From positions 1 to 47,803 of the forward strand of contig NZ_SMOD01000051.1 in NCBI RefSeq assembly GCF_004353905.1: DNA of 47,803 nt, given 5' to 3'. A program made the position numbers and the translations under genes. Below the pieces are notes generated by a model. It was not told the DNA's origin and made no database searches. It worked only from the letters and a program-made list of their open reading frames with translations. This DNA comes from Paraburkholderia guartelaensis. Its GTDB lineage: Bacteria > Pseudomonadota > Gammaproteobacteria > Burkholderiales > Burkholderiaceae. The stretch's first letter is position 1. Each line of letters opens with the position of its first letter. This document shows, piece after piece, positions 42,511-47,803 of this stretch.

Positions 42511-43497
42511 ATGAAAGACGCAATCAAATTGAAGGCAGCCTGCGGAGTGCTCGCGGTGCTCGCAGGCCTCTATGTCACGAATGACGTACTTGCGGACACT
42601 GCGCCCAGAACCAGGGTCGTGCTGGCAAGCGCGAAACATCTTGCGAACGCGGACCAATCGATGATGCTCGGCGCAACGCTCGCGGGCAGCCGCATCGTCG
42701 CGGTCGGCGAACACGGAGTGATCCTGCTTTCCGACGACAACGGTGCGCATTTCCACCAGGCGAACGAGGTTCCCGCCAACGCGACGCTCACCTCGGTCGC
42801 GTTCGCCGACGCGCAGCATGGCTGGGCTGCGGGGCACTGGGGCGTCATTCTGCGTACGGACGACGGCGGCGAAAACTGGCATCTGCAACGCGCGGATGCG
42901 GGCGTCGACCAGCCGCTCTTTTCGATTGCGTTCCGCGACGCGAGTAACGGATGGGCGGTTGGACTATGGTCACTCGTACTGCGAACGAACGATGGCGGAA
43001 AAACATGGGCAGCTGCCAAGCGAGAGGACATCTCCGGAGCCGGGAAAGGCGGGTTGAATCTATATACAGTCTTCCCTGGAGGCGGTTCGAGTGTCTTCGC
43101 GGTTGGTGAACGTGGAACTGTGCTTCGATCAAAGAACAACGGGCAAACCTGGGATGCGAAAGCGACAGATTATAACGGCACGCTCTGGTCCGGTACAATG
43201 ACGCGAGCTGGAATGATTTACGTTGCTGGGCTACGCGGACACATCTTTTCAAGTATCGACGGTGGGGACACGTGGACCCCGGTGGCCTCCGGGACCGATG
43301 GGTCGATTACAGATCTTGTGGCGGAAGCCGATAGCATTGCCGGTGTCTCGCTCGATGGGGACATGATTCTTGCGCGAGATCGGGAAAAGGGGTTCCAGGC
43401 TCGAAAAATTGCGGGGCACGACGGGCTTACCGCTGTGGTTTTTGACGCGCAGGGGAGGCCGGTGATATTTGCTAAAGATGGGGTTGTTGCCCCATAG
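42511..43497 (+). CDS. YCF48/photosystem II stability factor-like beta-propeller protein
   Basis: 328 residues with a GAGGACTCCATC ribosome binding site. A signal peptide (CGVLAVLAGLYVTNDVLA-DT) indicates a periplasmic protein. Repeated Asp-box/BNR-like motifs mark propeller blades: LSDDNGAHF, RTDDGGENW, RTNDGGKTW, RSKNNGQTW and SSIDGGDTW, alternating with HGWAAGHWG, NGWAVGLWS and FAVGERG. Proteins of this type accompany DUF1302/DUF1329/MMPL operons. An IS element now separates it from the operon promoter, so expression may depend on read-through or the IS end. The 5' half has high-GC codon use and the 3' half (after about 42990) is lower. Confidence 0.85.
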   Translation: MKDAIKLKAACGVLAVLAGLYVTNDVLADTAPRTRVVLASAKHLANADQSMMLGATLAGSRIVAVGEHGVILLSDDNGAHFHQANEVPANATLTSVAFADAQHGWAAGHWGVILRTDDGGENWHLQRADAGVDQPLFSIAFRDASNGWAVGLWSLVLRTNDGGKTWAAAKREDISGAGKGGLNLYTVFPGGGSSVFAVGERGTVLRSKNNGQTWDAKATDYNGTLWSGTMTRAGMIYVAGLRGHIFSSIDGGDTWTPVASGTDGSITDLVAEADSIAGVSLDGDMILARDREKGFQARKIAGHDGLTAVVFDAQGRPVIFAKDGVVAP

Positions 43498-43557
43498 GCT
43501 AAGGTAGTCGCTATCTAGTCCGCAGTGTGAAGCAGTGATGGCGAACCATTGAAGATG

Positions 43558-43571
43558 AGGTCGATTGACCT
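43558..43571 (+). promoter_or_regulatory. Palindromic operator upstream of the TetR gene
   Basis: AGGTCGATTGACCT, 13 of 14 positions compatible with perfect dyad symmetry, overlapping a TTGACC -35-like hexamer (43565-43570). It is 66 bases before the TetR ATG. It matches the operators at 35634-35647 and 35840-35853 outside the two central bases. Confidence 0.6.
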
Positions 43572-43636
43572 AAAAATGCTTGCGCGCGACATCTCGATGT
43601 CTCAGAATATCTAAAGGTTTCCCTTAGAGGCATTGG

Positions 43637-44320
43637 ATGAACACCTCAAATGACGCGCATCGGGTGAAGCAGGTGGCGGACCACTCGCCGGTCGCTGATC
43701 AAGATCAGTTCGCTATGTTGCCTCCCATGGATAGAACTCTCACAGAAAGGGGACGCAGCACTGTCGCGCGCGTGCTCGAAAGCGCTAGCGCGATCATCGC
43801 CTTTGAGGGGTACGGTGCGCTGACTATGCGAAAAGTCGCCGCGAAAGTTGGGATGTCGTTGTCGAACGTGCAACATTACTTCAAAACTAGGGAGGACCTC
43901 CTTGCGGCTGTTATCAAGCAGACGATGACCCAGTATGTGACGAGCACCTCGACGTTTCTTGACGAGTCGTTGTCACCTCGTGACCAACTCGCCGCGGTTG
44001 TACGTTTCCTTGTCGAGGATATCAAGCAGCCGCATGTTCAGAGTTTATTTGGGGCCTTCTGGGCTCTTGCCCAGACGCATGACTTTGCCAGAATCTTGAT
44101 GGACGAAATGTACGTGGCAGAGCGCAAACTCCTCGCTCAGTTCATCCGGCGGATAAATCCAAAATTGGACCAAAAGCAGTTGATGTGCCGCGCCGCATTA
44201 ATTGGTTGTCAGATCGAAGGGCTAATGCTGCTAATTCCTCAACGCAACAGATTCCCTTCTGATATCCGAGGAATAGAGGAAGAACTCATGACAGCGGTAT
44301 TGGCTTTAGCTAACGCATGA
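43637..44320 (+). CDS. TetR-family regulator
   Basis: 227 residues from ATG 43637 (AGAGGCATTGG upstream). The DNA-binding domain lies at about 36-80: RSTVARVLESASAIIAFEGY, LTMRKVAAKVGMSLSNVQHY and FKTREDLLAAVI. The C-terminal ligand domain (VVRFLVEDIKQPHVQSLFGA, then LMCRAALIGCQIEGLMLLIP) resembles BetI-like members. An N-terminal extension of about 30 residues precedes the domain; an internal ATG at 43715 is possible. It most likely represses the amine oxidase and DUF1329 operons and itself through the shared palindrome, released by the amine or its product (inference). Confidence 0.87.
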   Translation: MNTSNDAHRVKQVADHSPVADQDQFAMLPPMDRTLTERGRSTVARVLESASAIIAFEGYGALTMRKVAAKVGMSLSNVQHYFKTREDLLAAVIKQTMTQYVTSTSTFLDESLSPRDQLAAVVRFLVEDIKQPHVQSLFGAFWALAQTHDFARILMDEMYVAERKLLAQFIRRINPKLDQKQLMCRAALIGCQIEGLMLLIPQRNRFPSDIRGIEEELMTAVLALANA

Positions 44321-44681
44321 AATACTCTGATCGGAAATATAAGCCCGGGCTAAAGCCGACCTCAAAGTCGGGGCCAGCGATAGTGGATGCCGGATACAGC
44401 AATAATCTGGACCAACGCGTGATCGCAGCCCGCCGGTAGTGGCGGCTTATGCGACTGCCGGGGTATCGGTCGATCTGATAAACCGCCCGGTTGAATGCGT
44501 CCCAGCGCGCGAAGAAGGATGCGCTTAGTTCAAGATATCCGGCAAAGACTATTGCCATGCCTGCAATCCCCATGATCCGCCGCGCACCGCTAGTCGGCAC
44601 GGCCCATTGATAGACCGCGAACCAGAGCCAAAAAAACGCGAGATCAACCGCGATACTCAACAGGGTATGGTGTTCGTACAT
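44310..44681 (-). CDS. Small inner-membrane protein, unknown function
   Basis: 123 residues with a strong ribosome binding site (GTAGAGGAAGC) before ATG 44681. Two hydrophobic segments are seen: LLSIAVDLAFFWLWFAVYQW and MGIAGMAIVFAGYLELSASF, followed by a basic tail RISRHYRRAAITRWSRLLLY. I do not recognise the family. The C-terminus overlaps the end of the TetR gene by 11 bases on the opposite strand. Codon use is mixed and typical of the accessory region. Confidence 0.6.
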   Translation of the reverse strand: MYEHHTLLSIAVDLAFFWLWFAVYQWAVPTSGARRIMGIAGMAIVFAGYLELSASFFARWDAFNRAVYQIDRYPGSRISRHYRRAAITRWSRLLLYPASTIAGPDFEVGFSPGLYFRSEYFMR

Positions 44682-44706
44682 GCTTCCTCTACCGTGCGTG
44701 CCTGAG

Positions 44707-44981
44707 TTAATCGACCATCCAGCTCATACCAGGACCGCCGCCCCCTCTTCTTGCATCACAAACTTCTGTCTCCCATTGCTTCAACATCACTGTTTCACCG
44801 CGATCGCGGCGCTGGCACTTCTCATCCAGTTCATGCATATCTTTCTGAAGTTGGGCTACGTTCCTCGCGCTGGCTGCATCGGCGGTTTGATCCACGACGC
44901 CTAGTGCGTCCTGCGCACGCACGGTTGTCATGGAAACGGCTGTTATCACAAAAGTGCTGTACTGAATAGCGTGTGTCGCAT
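44707..44981 (-). pseudogene. Small secreted protein gene with a one-base frameshift in the signal peptide
   Basis: From ATG 44981 (AGGAAAACAA upstream, overlapping the previous stop) the frame reads MRHTLFSTALL and stops. The next frame continues VITAVSMTTVRAQDALGVVD and then a helix-rich part LQKDMHELDEKCQRRD, QWETEVCDARRGGGGPG. Joined, they give an ordinary signal peptide ending VRA-QD, so one base, probably a G after CTTTTG, is missing. The mature part of about 70 residues has two cysteines; no family is recognised. Confidence 0.6.
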
Positions 44982-44989
44982 TTGTTTTC

Positions 44990-45265
44990 CTATACCGAGT
45001 TGCAGTGTTGGTCGCACTTAAAATCCTTCGCCGTCGTGCTGGCTGGGCCGTAGGTTTCTTCATGGCAGACGGCTCCGTTGCGAATCAGCCATTCGCCTCC
45101 TACCGCACGCTTGTCAGTTCCATTCGGCTGCACGTCTACCAGGTATCGCCGCGTGTCTTTCACGACGACCGGAGAAAAAACATCGATGCCAAGCATCTGC
45201 GCGGATGCCGTGGACGAAAGAATGGCCGTCATCGACAACCCAAGCACCAAAAGCAGGTTCTTCAT
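44990..45265 (-). CDS. Small exported protein, unknown function
   Basis: 91 residues from ATG 45265 with AAGGAAAATACGACA upstream; the longer frame to 45322 lacks support. A signal peptide (MKNLLLVLGLSMTAILSSTA then SA-QM) precedes a mature part with FSPVVVKDTRRYLVDVQPNG, GGEWLIRNGAVCHEETYGP and a C-terminal FKCDQHCNSV with cysteines that could form a disulfide. I do not recognise it. Its stop overlaps the ribosome binding site of the next, frameshifted gene, so the two form a unit of small secreted proteins. Confidence 0.65.
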   Translation of the reverse strand: MKNLLLVLGLSMTAILSSTASAQMLGIDVFSPVVVKDTRRYLVDVQPNGTDKRAVGGEWLIRNGAVCHEETYGPASTTAKDFKCDQHCNSV

Positions 45266-45278
45266 TGTCGTATTTTCC

Positions 45279-45515
45279 TTAGACCTCCGAACTGCCGATC
45301 CACTGACCGCCGAGATACGCATCGGCGCCGAAGTGCCCGCTCACGAATGCTTTCACGTCGGGGCGATCCAGAACTGCCTGCAAGGTGCTGCGCGACCACG
45401 CGGGCGCCGGATCAATACGGAGCGTCGCTTCACCAGCCAGGTCAACGAGGATGAACGGTTCACGTTCGTTCCAGGTGACCAGGTCGGCCAGCGCGGGTCG
45501 GCAGTGCGACGAGAC
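45279..45515 (-). pseudogene. Open fragment without start codon, coupled to the small exported protein
   Basis: 79 codons are open from after a TGA (45518-45516) to a TAA (45281-45279), which lies 14 bases before the next gene's ATG. The sequence looks protein-like: ALADLVTWNEREPFILVDLA, TLQAVLDRPDVKAFVSGHFG and ADAYLGGQWIGSSEV. There is no ATG or plausible GTG. It may be the 3' end of a gene whose beginning was lost; unrecognised. Confidence 0.35.
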
Positions 45516-45524
45516 TCAACGTTG

Positions 45525-45812
45525 TCACTGCGGCTTGCCTTCCGGCGGGCCGCACCTGGCTGCCAGGTCAGGCGGTGGGCCGTCTGGCCTGCCTGCACCG
45601 CGCGGGCCGTCGGGTGGCGGTGGTGGCTTGCCGCTTCCGGGCCTTGTGCCCTCGGGAGGCGGGCCGGGCGGCGGCCCGCCACAGGGCGGCGGCGGGCGAA
45701 GCTGTGACAGTCCTTCGGCGGAAGGATCGGGCTGGGCGGAACTGGCTTGCGCCGAAGCGATGCCCGTGACGCAGCCCATCAATGCGAACACAACGAGTGC
45801 CTTGCGATTCAT
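45525..45812 (-). CDS. Proline/glycine-rich small secreted protein
   Basis: 95 residues. A signal peptide (MNRKALVVFALMGCVTGIAS then A-QAS) is followed by about 60 residues made largely of proline and glycine: PPPPCGGPPPGPPPEG, SGKPPPPPDGPRGAGRPDGP. GGATCGATCC lies before ATG 45812. No domain is recognisable; low-complexity exported proteins of this sort are common as unannotated small genes. Extreme composition makes the reading frame alone weak evidence, but the leader and ribosome binding site support it. Confidence 0.6.
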   Translation of the reverse strand: MNRKALVVFALMGCVTGIASAQASSAQPDPSAEGLSQLRPPPPCGGPPPGPPPEGTRPGSGKPPPPPDGPRGAGRPDGPPPDLAARCGPPEGKPQ

Positions 45813-46269
45813 GGATCGATCCTGTCGGCTGCCGGCCGACCTGCGGTGCGCTGATGCGCCGGCTCGTTTTCACGCGTTATACCCCCTCGATGTGTCACTC
45901 AGACCGCGGAACGAGCGGAGGGGAGCCTGCGTGGGCGTGGCGTATGTCGTGCCTTCCGGAATACCGGGCCGTTGCAAGACATGACGCGTTGGGCATTCTA
46001 CACGCGGCGTATGTGACGCATAACGTACTGTACAATGGCGTATGGAGTCATATTACGCGATGGAGCTCGCCGCTAGACGTTCCGGCGGCGTGGCCGCTGT
46101 GCCCCCGGACTCCTTGGAGCGCGGCTTGGCCAGCCACATCAAGGCCGATCCGCCTACGGGGCCAGTACGCGGGCCTTGACCCGCCTTTCGCGACAACGAC
46201 AGGGGCAACGCCCCGAGCCGTCCTAATCTGCCTGCATCGCCCGACTGGAAACGAAACGATCCGCTTGCA
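45813..46269. other. Intergenic region before higBA
   Basis: I see no recognised gene in this stretch. A 45-codon ORF at 46042-46179 has no ribosome binding site or family. The right end leads into the higBA operator. Confidence 0.5.
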
Positions 46270-46290
46270 ATAGTCCCAATATGGGACTAT
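46270..46290. promoter_or_regulatory. higBA operator, perfect inverted repeat
   Basis: ATAGTCCC (46270-46277) and GGGACTAT (46283-46290) form a perfect 8-bp dyad with a 5-base centre, ending one base before the first ATG of higB. This is the position expected for autorepression by HigA and the HigBA complex. The right arm includes the GGGA that serves as ribosome binding site. Confidence 0.75.
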
Positions 46291-46291
46291 C

Positions 46292-46603
46292 ATGCCTCTC
46301 ATGAAAGTTATTGCGAAAAGAGTCCTCCTGGCATTCTGCGACAGGCACCCAATGGCTCGACAGTCGCTGCTGGCATGGCATGAGGAAGCGGCAAAGGCCG
46401 TCTGGATGACGCCGCAGGACATCAAGACCAGATACGCCTCCGCGAGCTTTGTCGGGCGAAACCGGGTGGTATTCAACATCAAGGGGAACGATTACCGGCT
46501 GATCGTCGCAGTGGCTTACCGCATCGGTGTCGTCTATATCAAGTTCATCGGAACACATGGCGAGTACGACCGGATCGATGCTGAAACCGTTGAACTGGAG
46601 TAG
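46292..46603 (+). CDS. higB: HigB-family mRNA interferase toxin
   Basis: 103 residues from ATG 46292; ATG 46301 is an alternative. The HigB_toxin family pattern is clear: MKVIAKRVLLAFCDRHPMAR, LLAWHEEAAKAVWMTPQDIK, SFVGRNRVVFNIKGNDYRLI and YIKFIGTHGEYDRIDAETVE. The RelE-like fold cleaves ribosome-bound mRNA. It is upstream of its antitoxin, the typical reversed order of hig modules, separated by 5 bases. Confidence 0.9.
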   Translation: MPLMKVIAKRVLLAFCDRHPMARQSLLAWHEEAAKAVWMTPQDIKTRYASASFVGRNRVVFNIKGNDYRLIVAVAYRIGVVYIKFIGTHGEYDRIDAETVELE

Positions 46604-46608
46604 CCAAC

Positions 46609-46965
46609 ATGGAAATTCGTCCAATCCACCACGAACGCGACTACAAGGAAGCGTTGCAAACCGTATCCCGTCTTGTTGACGTTGACCCGGAACCTGGCAC
46701 CCCTGACGGGGATCGTCTCGAAATCCTCGCTACGCTAGTGGAGCGTTACGAGGCAGAGCATTTTCCGCTCGATCTTCCCGATCCTGTCGAAGCCATCAAA
46801 TTCCGCATGGAACAGGCAGGACTATCGGCCAGCGACATGCAACCGTATATCGGCAACTTGAATCGGGTGTACGAAGTCCTCAATCGTAAGCGCGGTCTTA
46901 GCCTTTCAATGATTCGCCGTTTGAACCGCGAATTGAAAATACCCGCTGAAGTGCTAATCGGATAA
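46609..46965 (+). CDS. higA: HigA-family antitoxin with XRE-type HTH
   Basis: 118 residues, ATG 46609 with GGAG in the end of higB as ribosome binding site. The N-terminal half (IHHERDYKEALQTVSRLVDV, EILATLVERYEAEHF) binds toxin; the C-terminal HTH is FRMEQAGLSASDMQPYIGNL, NRVYEVLNRKRGLSLSMIRR and LNRELKIPAEVLIG. It belongs to the COG5499 type. It neutralises HigB and with it represses the operon through the dyad at 46270-46290. Confidence 0.9.
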   Translation: MEIRPIHHERDYKEALQTVSRLVDVDPEPGTPDGDRLEILATLVERYEAEHFPLDLPDPVEAIKFRMEQAGLSASDMQPYIGNLNRVYEVLNRKRGLSLSMIRRLNRELKIPAEVLIG

Positions 46966-47047
46966 CCGACGGAAAATAATGCCGTCACGCGCGGCACAGG
47001 AAAGCAGGAGCAGCAGCAATGACGGTAGCCGAATTGCAAGGTACACG

Positions 47048-47269
47048 ATGAAAAGCGCCAATGACGTTTTGCTTTGCGATTTTTGCGGGAACAGCCAGCA
47101 TGTTGCCGCGCTGCTCGTCCGAGGTATTGCGGATGCGGCAATTTGCGATGAATGCATAGATACGTGTATCGAGATCGTCACTGAGCGTCGCGGGGAACAA
47201 GCGGAACGGAGGCCGAGGATTGTCGGCGTCGCCAAGGCTTGGGCGGCGAAGGCCATGGGGAAACGGTAA
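47048..47269 (+). CDS. ClpX-type C4 zinc-finger protein
   Basis: 73 residues from ATG 47048 (AAGGTACACG upstream). The zinc ligands are two CxxC pairs, CDFCGNSQ and CDECIDTC, with the spacing of the ClpX N-terminal zinc-binding domain (LLCDFCGNSQHVAALLVRG, then ICDECIDTCIEIV). The ATPase part of ClpX is absent; free-standing domains of this type are frequent in Burkholderia accessory regions, function unknown. It may be an adaptor or protein-binding module. Confidence 0.75.
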   Translation: MKSANDVLLCDFCGNSQHVAALLVRGIADAAICDECIDTCIEIVTERRGEQAERRPRIVGVAKAWAAKAMGKR

Positions 47270-47321
47270 GCGCATAGCCGATACTGGTGCTATTAAACAA
47301 GGAAAATCGCGAGGTCACGTC

Positions 47322-47507
47322 ATGAACAAGCGAACCTTTAGACGGAACGTGCTGTCGATGATCTGCGTGTATGTAATAGCGCTGGTCGTTGGAATCACCT
47401 TTAGACTTCGAAATCCGCTGGTCCATGGGGTGTCGGTCTACGACACATTTAAGGATTTGCTGCCGTTGATTATCGCAATCCCAGCGGCTTGGTTGGGATA
47501 CTGCTGA
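47322..47507 (+). pseudogene. Small membrane protein, probably truncated at the IS256 border
   Basis: 61 residues from ATG 47322: MNKRTFRRNVLSMICVYVIA, LVVGITFRLRN, then FKDLLPLIIAIPAAWLGYC and a stop. It has two membrane helices. Longer members of this type, as I recall them, continue after the second helix into a cytoplasmic part, so the abrupt stop at 47507 just before transposon sequence suggests 3' truncation. A natural 61-residue protein cannot be excluded. Confidence 0.45.
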
Positions 47508-47509
47508 GT

Positions 47510-47803
47510 TATCGTCGGAACTGGTGTATGCGGCGTAGGGAGGAGGCAGGAGAAGGCGGTGGCGATTGGAGGAGAATGTTGCTTTCCACGGTAACACTTC
47601 CTCAATCGAACTCCACCACCATGGCGAAACATACGCAGGAAACGAGCAACGGTCAAACAGCAGAAACGCAATTTGAAGGCGCACCTGGCCTGGACGATCT
47701 GATCCAGCAAGGGGCGCGGCGAATCATCCAGCAGGCAATCGAGGCGGAACTGGCGGCGATGCTTGAGCAATATTCGAATGTGAAGACGATGGACGGCCGG
47801 CGC
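47510..47803 (+). mobile_element. IS256-family element, left part, cut by window edge
   Basis: It begins around 47510 (exact end not determined) with about 110 bases of non-coding left end rich in GGAGG, followed by the transposase start at 47621. The right end and target duplication are outside the window. Confidence 0.65.
47621..47803 (+). CDS. IS256-family transposase, N-terminal part
   Basis: 61 codons to the window edge. The sequence contains GAPGLDDLIQQGARRIIQQA and IEAELAAMLEQYSNVKTMDG, the usual N-terminal region of IS256/Mutator-type transposases in Burkholderia. The DDE domain lies beyond the window, so integrity is unknown. Confidence 0.8.
   Translation, partial: MAKHTQETSNGQTAETQFEGAPGLDDLIQQGARRIIQQAIEAELAAMLEQYSNVKTMDGRR

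Noticed and set aside
46042..46179. A 45-codon ORF (MESYYAMELAARR...) before higBA
   Set aside because: No ribosome binding site, no recognised family, and proline-rich end; not enough support to call.
1..47803. tRNA, rRNA, CRISPR array, prophage genes or replication origin
   Set aside because: No cloverleaf, rRNA segment, regularly spaced repeats, phage structural genes or initiator gene were recognised by reading; a covariance-model search was not possible here.

Overview
The window looks like chromosome or megaplasmid DNA of a Burkholderiaceae bacterium (Paraburkholderia/Caballeronia type). GC content is high, the porin and LysR families are of Burkholderia type, and the iac gene set resembles what is known of the auxin degrader Paraburkholderia phytofirmans PsJN. 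It is a catabolic island: indole-3-acetic acid (IAA) degradation genes, a catechol ortho-cleavage operon, an exported amine-oxidation operon with a divergent envelope-transport operon, and several insertion sequences.

Layout. 1-430: IS3 and probable IS66 remnants. 533-1618: a LysR pseudogene. 1712-5570 (minus): a transporter, an IacA-like flavin monooxygenase, its flavin reductase and an EthD-like protein, i.e. a second module paralogous to iacA/iacG. 5939-8536: an IS5-family element whose left terminal repeat is split by an IS1111-type element. 8794-21989: the iac cluster. It holds iacG, a FixJ-type response regulator, iacE-H-I-B-A, a sensor kinase, a tandem tautomerase, iacD-C, a LysR regulator, iacF and an MFS transporter. 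22345-25484: a porin, a LysR and an AraC regulator. 25707-27805: an octopine-dehydrogenase-like protein and a 3-hydroxyacyl-CoA-dehydrogenase-like protein. 27957-30402: catB-catC-catA, which would consume the catechol made by the iac route. 30515-31395: a broken porin whose 3' end lies inverted beside it.

31540-43497 holds two divergent operons. Leftward: a Tat-exported flavin amine oxidase, cytochrome c, a SnoaL-like periplasmic protein and an aldehyde dehydrogenase. Rightward: DUF1329, DUF1302 and an MMPL/RND exporter, with a YCF48-like protein after an IS427-type element that sits exactly at the RND stop codon. A TetR regulator follows. A 14-bp palindrome of form AGGTCR-N2-TGACCT occurs three times: in the amine oxidase promoter, in the DUF1329 promoter and upstream of tetR. 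This suggests one repressor controls all three units.

44310-47803 is accessory: small secreted or membrane proteins (one frameshifted), a higBA toxin-antitoxin pair with a perfect operator, a ClpX-type zinc-finger protein, a shortened membrane protein and the start of an IS256-family transposase.

Working model (inference): the amine oxidase and aldehyde dehydrogenase convert an amine to an acid. If the amine were tryptamine or a relative, the product would be IAA. The iac enzymes take IAA to catechol and catBCA take catechol towards 3-oxoadipate. Repeated upstream motifs suggest two tiers of iac control: one set before iacA, iacG and the MFS gene, another before iacC and iacF. No tRNA, rRNA or CRISPR array was seen.
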